Below, in pieces: positions 9,553 through 18,745 of a stretch of 64,000 nucleotides of DNA (within the stretch, counting starts at the first letter, position 1; every line of letters begins with the position of its first letter). A model generated the notes under the pieces. The model had not been told where the DNA came from. It saw nothing but the letters and a program-made list of their open reading frames with translations, and did no database searches. Both the position numbers and the translations under genes were made by a program. Source of the stretch: Simplicispira suum (GTDB taxonomy: Bacteria; Pseudomonadota; Gammaproteobacteria; Burkholderiales; Burkholderiaceae_C). The stretch is from the NCBI RefSeq assembly GCF_003008595.1, contig NZ_CP027670.1:62001-126000 (forward strand). Reading direction: 5' to 3'.

Positions 9553-10071
9553 ATGCACCGCGCGTTGCGAGTCCTTGGAAAGATCCTTGTCGGCGTGATC
9601 CTCGCTCTCGCTGCTGGCGTGCTCCTTGCGATGGCCACGGGTTACCGAGTCGGCCTGGATGCGCAGCGCCTCGCCGGTGAGCCCGCCTGCATGCCATTCC
9701 TTATCTATGTCTGGCACAAGAACCGGGGCGAGGCGCCGGTGCGCGGCGACTACGTTGTCGCGCGCATGCCCAAGACCGGGCTGGGTGTCGGCGGCCGAGA
9801 AGGGGATCGGATCGTCAAGCTCGTCATGGCCGGCCCTGGCGATGAAGTCCGAATCGCAGGGACCGAACTCTGGATCAACGGCAAACACACCGACCGGCTT
9901 TGGCTCGCAAAGAGTCTGCCCGGAAAAAAGGTGGGCGACTTTGACACGCATCGGGTGCTTGGACCGCGTGAATTCTTTGTCATGGGCACGACGAAGGAAA
10001 GTTTTGACTCTCGCTACTGGGGACCAATAAATCGTGAAGCAATCATTGGCACGGCAATTCCTGTGCTGTAG
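9553..10071 (+). CDS. trhF: TrhF/TraF-type S26 signal peptidase of the transfer system
   Basis: 172 residues from ATG 9553, the start that gives a single N-terminal membrane helix (VLGKILVGVILALAAGVLLAMATG). The S26 fold is indicated by the general-base lysine K89 in GDRIVKLVMAGPGDEV and by SRYWGPINREAIIGTA near the C-terminus. The nucleophile block reads ACMPFLIY, with Cys46 where the catalytic serine is expected. I believe related SXT/R27 enzymes may share a Cys-x-Pro here, but cannot check. The gene overlaps traW by 38 bases. Confidence 0.85.
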   Translation: MHRALRVLGKILVGVILALAAGVLLAMATGYRVGLDAQRLAGEPACMPFLIYVWHKNRGEAPVRGDYVVARMPKTGLGVGGREGDRIVKLVMAGPGDEVRIAGTELWINGKHTDRLWLAKSLPGKKVGDFDTHRVLGPREFFVMGTTKESFDSRYWGPINREAIIGTAIPVL

Positions 10072-11218
10072 TTTTTTCGTAATGGCCGGGGCTTCCCACG
10101 CAGGAATTGAAACGACCGCTCCATGGCTTGTCCGCGACGACATCACGCAGAAACCCCAGCCCCTCCAAGTCGCTCCCACGCGCACCCTCTCTGACTTCAC
10201 TCGGCAGCAGCCGCAGCAGCAGCAGTGGATGCAAGACGACATGATGCGACGCTTGCGCGAGGCGGCGCCCAAGGTCGGGCAAGACACGACAGCGCAAGAC
10301 TTTGACATGCAGGTGTTCATCTCGGCGGGCATGCCCGAAGGGGTCTTGCGCGCCCTGTTTGCGCAGGCCATGGAATTTCCTGCAGGGCGCGTCCGGTTTG
10401 TTGTCCGCGGCTTTACTCCGCAAAAGCTCGGCGTGCTGGTGAGCAAGCTCAGAGGCCTGTTCCCCGACCCCCAAACCGACCACATCACCCTTGAGGTGGA
10501 CCCCAACGCGTTTCGCGCCTACGCCGTTGATGCCGTCCCCCTGTACCTCGTCAAGGATGGCGAGAAATGGTACGAGACCAAGGGCTCGCAAAGCCTGTTT
10601 GCAGCACGCGAGAACGTGCAGCAACGCGGAAAAAGCGCGCACGGGGAGCTCTATGCCATTGCCGAGCCCGACATGCTCAGCGTGATTGAAGAGCGCACAA
10701 AGAACTTCGACTGGAAGCCGGTGATGGCGCGCGCGCAAGAACGGGCGGCCAAGAACCTTCGCCCTGGGTTTGATCTGCCGACTGCAACGCAGGACGGTAC
10801 GGCTTACTTCGTGCCGACCTTCCGCGTGCCACACGACATCAAATCGCCCTCTAAAGACGGCGCTGGCCAAGTGCTGTTGGCCAAAGGTGGGCAGACCATC
10901 AACCTGTTGGACTACACCCGGCTGCAGGTGCCCGTCATCGTGTTTGACCCATCTGACAAACGCCAGGCGCAAATGGTCAAGCGCTGGATTCAGCAGCCCG
11001 AATTTGCAAATGCAGATCTGTTCGTTGTGGGGTTCAACCTTCAGGCGATCGACGCTAAGACGCCGGTCACGGTCGAGATTGCGCAGAGCTACAAGCGGCC
11101 CGTCTATCCGTTCCTCTCAAAGCTCAATGACCGCTTCGGCGTGCAGGCCGTGCCTGCGATCGTGCAGCAGGAAGGGCCGCGCCTGCGCATCAGCACCTTC
11201 AAACCGGAGGACTTTTGA
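10034..11218 (+). CDS. traW: TraW with an N-terminal TrbC domain (fusion)
   Basis: The 394-residue protein starts at GTG 10034, giving a signal peptide ending ASHAG. The N-terminal half (DFDMQVFISAGMPEGVLRALFAQAMEFPAGRVRFVVRGF) matches TrbC, which in F is a separate gene. The C-terminal half (INLLDYTRLQVPVIVFDPSDKRQAQMVKRWIQQPEF) matches TraW. F TraW has only about 210 residues. TrbC and TraW work together in the periplasm during pilus assembly, so the fusion is sensible; it is known in R27 and SXT-type systems. Confidence 0.87.
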   Translation: MKQSLARQFLCCSFFVMAGASHAGIETTAPWLVRDDITQKPQPLQVAPTRTLSDFTRQQPQQQQWMQDDMMRRLREAAPKVGQDTTAQDFDMQVFISAGMPEGVLRALFAQAMEFPAGRVRFVVRGFTPQKLGVLVSKLRGLFPDPQTDHITLEVDPNAFRAYAVDAVPLYLVKDGEKWYETKGSQSLFAARENVQQRGKSAHGELYAIAEPDMLSVIEERTKNFDWKPVMARAQERAAKNLRPGFDLPTATQDGTAYFVPTFRVPHDIKSPSKDGAGQVLLAKGGQTINLLDYTRLQVPVIVFDPSDKRQAQMVKRWIQQPEFANADLFVVGFNLQAIDAKTPVTVEIAQSYKRPVYPFLSKLNDRFGVQAVPAIVQQEGPRLRISTFKPEDF

Positions 11219-12372
11219 TGCGCCCCATCGTCTTTGTTAAGCGACTCATTTGCCTGCTCGCTCTGCTGCTCTCGACTTCTCACGGCGCGTTTGCACAGCA
11301 AGCCATGTCCCTTGGGTGCAACAGCTACAGCCCGCTCGAAACGATGTTCAGTGACGTTTGCTGGTCCGGGATCTTTCCAATCCGGCTGGCCGGGGTCACC
11401 TTCATGGACGGCAAGTCCGGTGTGCCCAGCGACGCATCCAAACGTGTGGTTTGCACGTGTGGGGGGGATCTGCTGAAAGGCAAGCTGCCTCGCATCGGAT
11501 TTACCGTGGGTTTCTGGGCGCCGTCAAAGATCATCGATGTCACGCGGCGGCCCTACTGCATGCCGTCGCTAGGGGGCTTGCAATTGCCTCTTGGGAATGT
11601 CGAGTTCCTCAATTCGGGGGCGAACATGGGGCGCGGCGATAACAGCCAGCATTTCTCGAACTGGGTGCTCTACAGCTTTCCGGTCATCTGGATGCTGCGC
11701 CTGATTGATGAGGGGGCATGCCCCGCCGATGGGCTCATGGATTTCGACGTGGTTACGGCCAGCCCGATGTTTCCAAACTGGAACGACGTGCTGGGGCGCT
11801 ACACGGCCTTCGTCAACCCGGAAATGCTCCTGTTTTCCGGCGCCACGTCGCTGTACGCGCTACCTGCCGATGCCGCCGCGGCTACGGCTGGGCAGCCCAT
11901 CAATGATCTCTTCTGGGTCGCGGGAGCATGGGGCCCCGGATACCCCATGACCGGCTTCTCCAATGGGGGGACTGTGGACCATCAGATCGAGCCGGTCAGA
12001 GCCACGAGCTTGTCGGCATTTCGTGGGCTCTCCCTGATGCACCGACTGGGCTTTTTGTCGGAGACCATCGGCACGGACAACCTGTGTGAGCGCAACCAGC
12101 GCTTCGTGATTCGCAAGGACGCCTACCGATGGCAATTCCTGGCGCCCTCACCAGAGAGCGATGGGCCAGCAGAGGGAGCGCCGCCACCGGTGAACTCCAC
12201 CAACCAGGTGCGCGAGGTCAACCCACCTTCACGCTACAGCACCTGCACCCATCCAACAGGCGCGTCCACCGTGGGCTGGGGGATGTGGCGAGACGTTCCG
12301 GCAACAGGCGAAGACCACTCCTATCTGCTGTTTCAGTGGACGGATTGCTGCTTCGGCGTGTACGGCGATTGA
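11218..12372 (+). CDS. traU: TraU, periplasmic mating-pore protein
   Basis: 384 residues with a signal peptide ending AFAQ, then a Cys-rich TraU domain (VCWSGIFPIRLAGVTF, CTCGGDLLKGKLPRIGFTVGFWAPSKIIDVTRRPYCMPSLGG). The start ATG overlaps the traW stop (TGATG) and has a GGAGG ribosome site 7 bases upstream. TraU acts in DNA transfer more than in pilus growth. Its many cysteines explain the Dsb-type proteins encoded nearby. Confidence 0.93.
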   Translation: MRPIVFVKRLICLLALLLSTSHGAFAQQAMSLGCNSYSPLETMFSDVCWSGIFPIRLAGVTFMDGKSGVPSDASKRVVCTCGGDLLKGKLPRIGFTVGFWAPSKIIDVTRRPYCMPSLGGLQLPLGNVEFLNSGANMGRGDNSQHFSNWVLYSFPVIWMLRLIDEGACPADGLMDFDVVTASPMFPNWNDVLGRYTAFVNPEMLLFSGATSLYALPADAAAATAGQPINDLFWVAGAWGPGYPMTGFSNGGTVDHQIEPVRATSLSAFRGLSLMHRLGFLSETIGTDNLCERNQRFVIRKDAYRWQFLAPSPESDGPAEGAPPPVNSTNQVREVNPPSRYSTCTHPTGASTVGWGMWRDVPATGEDHSYLLFQWTDCCFGVYGD

Positions 12373-12386
12373 GAGAAGCGCTCAAG

Positions 12387-15300
12387 ATGCAACAGCACAT
12401 TCGTCCCTGGCCTGTCGTCTTGGTCGGCCGGCTCATGCTGGCAATTGCAGTGGTCGTGTGGCCACTCACCGCACATGTCGCGTACGCCCAAGCAATCGAG
12501 CAGTTGCCCATCACCCCGTCACAAGAGGCAGAGGCGTCTTCGTGGCTCGTTGCGCAGTTGACGGCGGATGATCTCAACGAATTCAACCTCATCAACCGGC
12601 GCGCCGCGCGACTGCTGCGTGGAGACGGGGCCCCCGCGCCGCTGCGCACGCCCAACGTAGAGGAAGACGCGACTCAGCGAACGCGCGCGCCCGATCTGAG
12701 CACCGATCCGGCCGACGAGCAACGCGCTAAGGCCCAGGCGGATCGAGCCCTGCAGCCGCTTGCGCTGCCTGAATTGATTCAAGGCGCGCAGCGTGGAAGC
12801 GATGCTGGCCAGGAGATGATGGGGCGAGTCAACCCACCGACGCTGGACATGGAGCGGGTTGAACCCGGTCAGAACGATACGACAGAGGGGCGCCTAAACG
12901 TTACCGAGATGCTTCCGGGGTTCAACTCGAAGTCGATGCCGGCATTGACCTCTAAGGGGAGCGAGATTTACAACGACCCGGAGTTGCTCAAAGGCCTCTC
13001 TGAACAGAACCGCAGAAACCTGCGCCGAGACGGATGCAGAAAAACCGACTTTGAAGCGCTCGAACTGCAGGACATCTCGCAAGCCGCGTCGTCCCCAAAG
13101 CACCGCATTCTGAAAGTCGAATTCTTCGACATCGAGAAACAGGCCATTCCAAACACCAGCCCGGTGGAGTACCTGACGGTGATGAAGCCCACCGTGTACA
13201 GCCGGGGCCACGTGGACATGATGGTTGCGACCATTGGAGCCGGTGCAACGGTGTACTGGGACCGCGTGGACGAGACCTACGCCATCAAGTACACCTACAC
13301 GCCTTTTTCGGCCGCAAAGAATCGCAACTACTTCACCTACAACCATCGTTTCGCTGTGGATGGTGGGGCAGGGGTACAGGTGTTGAGCAACGCGGGCATT
13401 GTCAGCTATGGCAGCCCCGGCGATGGGTGGAAGACGGTGGCGTCTCAGGCCGTCCAATTCGGGGCCAAGGCCTTGTACTTGTCCGCCGATCTCTACCAGG
13501 CGAAAGCAACCTACACAGAGGAGACCCCTGGGGTTCCGTGCCCGCCTGACCCACCTCAGATCTGCGAAGTCCCATCGTATGGGGGAGAGATGTTGCGGTG
13601 GTGCCCTGGAGCGCCTGGAGCCAACATTGCCCTCATGTACGACGACCAGGCGAATCCCGATGAACGCGTGGTCGCGAAGAAGTACAACGATTTGGCTGCC
13701 GCGACGGCCTCGCGGAAAACCTATTCCGATGACTCCTTGCTACGCGCCGGCATCACGCGCGGCTTGAACGCTGGCAGCAGCGCAAGAGCACAAGAACTTG
13801 CTGGGCAGTGTCGCCGCGACACGATTTCGCGCATCGAGACACAAGTGGGCGATCCATACGCCGTGCCGAATATGCGCTTGTGCTCAGAGACCCTGGTGAA
13901 TCCGTATCCACAAGGCTGCAAGAACATACAGCGGTCGTTCGGCCTCACCTACTTGGCTGAGCAGAATTACCTCACGGTACGCGCGTTCGAAAAAATCAAG
14001 GTGCCGATCATTGATCCGGTCACCGGAAAGCAGGTGAAGGACTCGGAGGATTACCCGCTCTACACGTACCGCAAAGAACCGGCCAATGTTGCGGGCCCGG
14101 TTCGGACGGATTTTCCGATCATGGGTGGGGCCATGTGTCCAGGCGGGGAGGGGTGCTCGACTGAAAAGCTGCCCGATGATCCCCGAGGGGGCAGCGAGGG
14201 ACCCTATCTGGAGTACATGCACACCCCGGTGGGAGGAGACCCAAAGTCTTATGCGTTTGACGGCGTGTACGTCCAGGCGGGTGGGTCGAGCAACTTCAGC
14301 AACTACGGCAAGCCCAGCGAGTCCTGGCGGCCCTCAGGGACCGCGAGCGGCGACGGCACACTGCACCAGTTGCGGCTGATGGCCAAGACGTACTCGGTGC
14401 CCATCAACACCTTCGCGGGCTGCGAAAAGTACATGCAGTACGTGGCAGATGGCTTCTGCAAAGGGGGCAAGTTGACGTGTGTGGATACCGCCCCAACCAG
14501 ATCCATTGGTGGAGTGACGTTCGGCCCTGGGCTTCCCAACAGCGGCATCGTTGAGCTGCTCAAGAATTGGGGTACGGACGCCTCGGCGGTGCACGATGGC
14601 ATCAGCGATGGTGCTGGGGCCGACCCCACGCCAAATGGCGATCCCATAGTCATGCTGGAAGACAAGATGTGCTGGGCGGCCGAAGGCGAGAGCTTCACGA
14701 GCTGCTCCACGATGGAAGATGAAGGGTCGCTCGCGCATTTCTTCAAGCCCGATGGCAGCGAATGGGCCTCGGACTGCGACAGCGTAACCAACGACGATGG
14801 CCAGCCAATCACGCAGGCCTGCAAGCCTTCACCAGGCAATAACTCATGCGATTCGCGATTTGAAGGCGTATTTACGGGCGTTTGCTACAACCCAACGCTT
14901 GCTTACGATTGCGGAGAAGACAAAGAACCCAACATTCCAGTTGTCGTTGAAGAGCAAGGCGACACGTGCTCTGGCGTGGTCCGGTGTATGGGGACAGAGT
15001 GTCACCGCCCGAACCTGAGCGGCAATCACGGTGAGGGCTTTGCGCGAGCTGTATCGGGGATGGAGGCGCTGAACTTCATGATCAGCGAGATGGTGTGCGC
15101 AGAAACCGGCGAACCACCTAAGTCAGTAAATGAACCGTGCACCCCGATGGTCTTTGGCGGAAAGCCGATGTATTGTAAGCAGCCAATTGGCCGTCAAATT
15201 GGCATTACGCCTGATTGCTGCAAAGAAGCCCGCAAAGGGGCAAAAAGCGGCCCCTCGTGGATCATGTATCTGCAGGCAGCAAAAGCATTGTACAAAATTT

Positions 15301-16379
15301 CCCGGAATGAGACTGTTCAGCATTTTCTTGGGAATTTCGATGTGTACAACAACGCCTCACAGACGTTTGGAGAAATATCCAAACCAGTTACAGATCTGTA
15401 TGATTCTGCGTCAACCTGGCTGACTGAAAACGTTGTGGAGCCATTTAACGCTGGTTTCGATAATATGTTTGGAAATTTTGGTTCGGGAGGTGGGGTTAAT
15501 CCGGCACAGATAGCTGTTGACTCGCCTGTTAAGCAAAGCGCGATAGGCGGGGCGATTGATCAGCTCAAAACGAATTTAATGAATTCCGCTTATGAAGTGC
15601 TGAATTCCATAAGTCCGGAGTTGGCCAACAGTGTTTTTGTGAATGGCGGCTTCTCCACGGTTGCATTCACGGAAAGCGCGAAACAAATCCTCGAAACCCT
15701 GAATACCGCATTTATGATCTACTCAATCGCCCGGTTGATTGGACACATCATATTTGCATGCAAACAGGAAGAGTACGAGTGGGGAATGAACGACCGTTGG
15801 CGTTTGTGCACCTTTGTAGATTCATGTTGCAATAAGAAATTCCTGTTCGTCTGTGTCGAGAAACGTCAGTTGTATTGTTGCTACAAATCAATAGCGACAA
15901 GGGTGATTTCTGAACAAATAACCAAACAAAACCTCTCTGGGAGCAAGCCATTCGGTTTTCGCACCGGCCCGAACGGCAGCAAGCTTGGCGGTTGCAAAAT
16001 TAATTGCGGCGGATTCACTCCTCTGGAGTTGGCATCTGTGGACTGGTCTCGGGTTGACCTGACCGAATGGACCGATGCACTTGTTGAATCGGGGACCATA
16101 AATACGGCCAATCCAGGGCAGTCTTATGGAGTCACCAAGAACTCAGTACCAATCAGTAAAGCGGTTGGGGGGCCGGATGGCGAAGGTGGGGACATCGATG
16201 AGCGCGCCGCTGCATACAAGACGGTGGAGGGCTGGCAGCAGAACCAGGGCAAGATGACAACGTTTACCGAAACATTGCGCCAGGACGGCATCGAGCACTG
16301 CTACGACCCGAGCAACAACAAGAAAATGCCATTCGTGTATCCAGGCTGCAAACCAAGCCCCGAGCCAACACCGCCTTAA
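12387..16379 (+). CDS. traN: TraN, mating-pair stabilisation outer-membrane protein
   Basis: 1330 residues from ATG 12387, chosen because it gives a signal peptide ending AYAQA; the frame is open further upstream over traU but that is unlikely coding. The protein is very Cys-rich, as in TraN, with clusters such as CVDSCCNKKFLFVCVEKRQLYCCYKS near the C-terminus. F TraN has about 600 residues; the larger size resembles SXT/R27 TraN. TraN contacts recipient surface proteins. Bases about 15100-16110 are clearly more AT-rich than the flanks, which suggests a mosaic origin. Confidence 0.85.
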   Translation: MQQHIRPWPVVLVGRLMLAIAVVVWPLTAHVAYAQAIEQLPITPSQEAEASSWLVAQLTADDLNEFNLINRRAARLLRGDGAPAPLRTPNVEEDATQRTRAPDLSTDPADEQRAKAQADRALQPLALPELIQGAQRGSDAGQEMMGRVNPPTLDMERVEPGQNDTTEGRLNVTEMLPGFNSKSMPALTSKGSEIYNDPELLKGLSEQNRRNLRRDGCRKTDFEALELQDISQAASSPKHRILKVEFFDIEKQAIPNTSPVEYLTVMKPTVYSRGHVDMMVATIGAGATVYWDRVDETYAIKYTYTPFSAAKNRNYFTYNHRFAVDGGAGVQVLSNAGIVSYGSPGDGWKTVASQAVQFGAKALYLSADLYQAKATYTEETPGVPCPPDPPQICEVPSYGGEMLRWCPGAPGANIALMYDDQANPDERVVAKKYNDLAAATASRKTYSDDSLLRAGITRGLNAGSSARAQELAGQCRRDTISRIETQVGDPYAVPNMRLCSETLVNPYPQGCKNIQRSFGLTYLAEQNYLTVRAFEKIKVPIIDPVTGKQVKDSEDYPLYTYRKEPANVAGPVRTDFPIMGGAMCPGGEGCSTEKLPDDPRGGSEGPYLEYMHTPVGGDPKSYAFDGVYVQAGGSSNFSNYGKPSESWRPSGTASGDGTLHQLRLMAKTYSVPINTFAGCEKYMQYVADGFCKGGKLTCVDTAPTRSIGGVTFGPGLPNSGIVELLKNWGTDASAVHDGISDGAGADPTPNGDPIVMLEDKMCWAAEGESFTSCSTMEDEGSLAHFFKPDGSEWASDCDSVTNDDGQPITQACKPSPGNNSCDSRFEGVFTGVCYNPTLAYDCGEDKEPNIPVVVEEQGDTCSGVVRCMGTECHRPNLSGNHGEGFARAVSGMEALNFMISEMVCAETGEPPKSVNEPCTPMVFGGKPMYCKQPIGRQIGITPDCCKEARKGAKSGPSWIMYLQAAKALYKISRNETVQHFLGNFDVYNNASQTFGEISKPVTDLYDSASTWLTENVVEPFNAGFDNMFGNFGSGGGVNPAQIAVDSPVKQSAIGGAIDQLKTNLMNSAYEVLNSISPELANSVFVNGGFSTVAFTESAKQILETLNTAFMIYSIARLIGHIIFACKQEEYEWGMNDRWRLCTFVDSCCNKKFLFVCVEKRQLYCCYKSIATRVISEQITKQNLSGSKPFGFRTGPNGSKLGGCKINCGGFTPLELASVDWSRVDLTEWTDALVESGTINTANPGQSYGVTKNSVPISKAVGGPDGEGGDIDERAAAYKTVEGWQQNQGKMTTFTETLRQDGIEHCYDPSNNKKMPFVYPGCKPSPEPTPP

Positions 16380-16475
16380 ACAGGGCGAAACCTGGTGCGT
16401 TTCGTCATGGATTGAGACGAGTGCAACCCTAGTATCCAAACACCTGCGCGCTGAAGCCTGCAGGTGTTTGTTTTG
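16377..16475 (+). repeat. Intergenic structured element R2 (copy 2 of 2) ending in a terminator
   Basis: Second copy of the element at 9407-9505, starting at the traN stop. The 22-base GGCGAAACCTGG block and CCTAGTAT block are conserved with identical spacing, while the 22 bases between them differ. It ends in a perfect 10-bp stem AAACACCTGC/GCAGGTGTTT (16438-16469) with a T-rich tail. It separates traN from the following small genes. Confidence 0.75.
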
Positions 16476-16498
16476 TTTTGGATCACGAGAGTTGCACA

Positions 16499-16795
16499 GT
16501 GGGCGCCTTCCTTATCGCAATCATCCTTTTGGCAGCAGGACTGGCTCTCGTAACCCTGGGGGTGGGGGCATCCAAGAGAAATGATCGCCCCAAAACGGTC
16601 AAGAAATTGGGGACCACCAAGAGCCCTGCAGGGCAAGGGGGCACCAGGGTCGCCAGCCACTTGGCTGCGGAAGAGGGGGAAGACCCCGCCGAAATCATCC
16701 TGAGCACTCTGCGGATTCCTCCCCCAGACGAGAAGCGCATAGAAGCGGTGGCCCCAAAGAACGATCGACCGGCACCGACCGGGGGGCGCTTGTGA
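16499..16795 (+). CDS. Small membrane protein of unknown function
   Basis: About 98 residues from GTG 16499; a TTG at 16478 is an alternative. One N-terminal membrane helix (AFLIAIILLAAGLALVTLGVG) is followed by a polar, basic C-terminal part. I recognise no family. The stop overlaps the next start (GTGA), so it lies in the operon leading to traF-H-G. The position between traN and traF suggests a transfer-related role, but only by context. Confidence 0.6.
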   Translation: MGAFLIAIILLAAGLALVTLGVGASKRNDRPKTVKKLGTTKSPAGQGGTRVASHLAAEEGEDPAEIILSTLRIPPPDEKRIEAVAPKNDRPAPTGGRL

Positions 16796-17775
16796 AGTCT
16801 CTGTTCCCCACCCTGATCGCCTGGGCCTGTGCCGCGGGGTTCAGCGCCCCCGCTGTCGCAGCAGGAGAGCCAAACCCGGTTGTGCAGATGATTCGCCAGA
16901 CCGCCAGCAGCAACTCGCGCCTTGGGGTCTGCGTAGCCCTTCAGCGGGCAAACGCAGCCCCGACAAAGGGGGATGACGAAAAGAGGCGCATCGAAGCAAT
17001 TCAACTGGTCGCGCAGAAGATCAACAACCGAGATCCTCACATGCTGCGAGCTCGGGCCGACGCAGCTCGGCTGGGCTTGTACGGTTTCAAGACCGACCAG
17101 AACCTCGCGCTCTCTCTTTACAAAAAAGCCAAGATACCCGATGCCGGATTAAATGCGGCCTTAATGCTGTATCGCGGCACCGATTACAGCAATAACGCTA
17201 AGGCCGCAAAAGAAATCCTGAATGTGCTTTATTCGTCCGGGGCAGCCACCGACCGGACTCGGGGGCCGGTAGGCGGCCAGGCGCATTACATTGCCGGCCT
17301 TATTCATGAAGGCGGCTATGCGGGGCAGGTGGACATGAAAAAAGCATTTATCCACTTCAGATCGTCCGCAAGAAATTCGTACGTCCCCGGTATATATCAC
17401 TATCTCCGTCTGATAGTTCGTAACCTACCCGAATTGACGCGCGCTGAGCAGCAGGTAGCAACGCAAGAGATCCGCCTGATGACAAACAGGTGGCGTTGGC
17501 AGGCTGCCGAAATCATGATGATCAATGGTGATATGCATGCGGGAGGTTGGTTCCCTGATGATAAAGACGGCTATTTCGCACAGTATTACTGGCGAGTAGC
17601 TCAAAGAATGGGGGACGGGTCGGTGATACCTAATATCCAATCGCTCCTACAGCAGCGGATCAGGCGAATGTCCAATGAAAATGAAGATCGGCTGCAGAAC
17701 GATGTTCAAGTAGCCCTGCGAAATGTCGCAAACACCAAACACGATCTGGAGTTTTCCGACCTATGTGCCGAGTAG
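16792..17775 (+). CDS. Periplasmic Sel1/TPR-like repeat protein
   Basis: 327 residues with a signal peptide ending AVAAG. Helical repeats such as ADAARLGLYGFKTDQNLALSLYKKAKIPDAGLNAALMLY and GLIHEGGYAGQVDMKKAFIHFRSSARNSYVPGIYHYL match the Sel1-like pattern of paired helices with a conserved Gly and Ala-x-x-x-(Y/F). Such proteins scaffold complexes. It overlaps both neighbours and so is translated with the tra genes. A second Sel1-like protein lies beyond traG. Confidence 0.65.
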   Translation: MKSLFPTLIAWACAAGFSAPAVAAGEPNPVVQMIRQTASSNSRLGVCVALQRANAAPTKGDDEKRRIEAIQLVAQKINNRDPHMLRARADAARLGLYGFKTDQNLALSLYKKAKIPDAGLNAALMLYRGTDYSNNAKAAKEILNVLYSSGAATDRTRGPVGGQAHYIAGLIHEGGYAGQVDMKKAFIHFRSSARNSYVPGIYHYLRLIVRNLPELTRAEQQVATQEIRLMTNRWRWQAAEIMMINGDMHAGGWFPDDKDGYFAQYYWRVAQRMGDGSVIPNIQSLLQQRIRRMSNENEDRLQNDVQVALRNVANTKHDLEFSDLCAE

Positions 17776-18743
17776 AGTATTGGATTCCACGGCTACTGGG
17801 CGCGGCCTGCGCATTGGTGCTTGCAATTTCATGGGTGGAGCCGGCCTTCGCTATTGACCAATTCATTTTAGACAAGGAGGACGGTTGGTTCTGGTACGAG
17901 AGGGAGCCCGAGCCAGAAACGCCCGTCAAGCCACCGGAAATAAAACCCGAACCGAAAAAGCCAGTTGAGCCCGCTCCACCCAAGAAGACTCAGCCTCAAA
18001 AGGTGGAGCCGCTATCGGTTGAATGGTTTCAAAAAGAGTATCAGCAGATACTCAACAAGGCGATTGATGAACCTTCGCAAGAGAACGTCCGCAAGTACCG
18101 CTATGCGACCCGCGTGATGCTCGATAAGGCCAGTAATTTCACGCATGTGTTTCAGCGCGAATCTCTGCTGGATCCACTTCTCGACGAGGCCAACCGCATG
18201 CCGTTTTCTTCGGCTTCGCGCGGAAGCTTCATGCGTTTGACCATCGAGGAGCAAGCGAAGGCAATCAAGGCAATCTCCGAGAAGGCGGGGCTGTGGGTTT
18301 TCTTGGATGAATCCTGCGCATTTTGCGCATTGCAATACCCCATCGTGGCGCGGATGGCCCAGGACAGAAAACTCACGGTGATCTACATCACCCCAGATGG
18401 GAAGCGTCCTCCCTGGATGGCCAAGACCGATGACGTGCGTGCGGAGTCTGGTCAATCCAAATTTCTGCGCATTGGTGTGCGTCCTGCCGTGGCCGTGGTG
18501 GTACCGCCCGAGAACGTGACGGTGCTCACCCAGGGATTGCTCTCCCAGGACATGCTGGAAGAGCGGTTGCTCTTTGCCGGAGATCAGTCTGGGCTTCTCA
18601 GCAAGGAAATCAGTGACAAGGCGTTCCCAGAGCGTCGCGGCTTGCTCACGCCCGACGACATCAAGGAAATCGGCGGCTCGATGAGCGACGACACCAAATC
18701 ATTTACCAATTCGGTGCAAGACCGACTGCAAAAAAGGTATTGA
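17763..18743 (+). CDS. traF: TraF, F-type pilus assembly protein with thioredoxin-like CxxC
   Basis: 326 residues with a signal peptide ending AFA, then the TraF hallmark GWFWYERE, a Pro/Lys-rich linker, and a thioredoxin-like domain. The motif C185-A-F-C188 lies in LWVFLDESCAFCALQYP. F TraF has the fold but lacks CxxC, so this version could be redox-active. It precedes traH and traG as usual. The start overlaps the preceding gene by 13 bases. Confidence 0.9.
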   Translation: MCRVEYWIPRLLGAACALVLAISWVEPAFAIDQFILDKEDGWFWYEREPEPETPVKPPEIKPEPKKPVEPAPPKKTQPQKVEPLSVEWFQKEYQQILNKAIDEPSQENVRKYRYATRVMLDKASNFTHVFQRESLLDPLLDEANRMPFSSASRGSFMRLTIEEQAKAIKAISEKAGLWVFLDESCAFCALQYPIVARMAQDRKLTVIYITPDGKRPPWMAKTDDVRAESGQSKFLRIGVRPAVAVVVPPENVTVLTQGLLSQDMLEERLLFAGDQSGLLSKEISDKAFPERRGLLTPDDIKEIGGSMSDDTKSFTNSVQDRLQKRY

Positions 18744-18745
18744 AC

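Noticed and set aside
12129..12386. Upstream extension of traN over the end of traU
   Set aside because: The signal peptide begins at 12387 and the upstream codons overlap traU in another frame.
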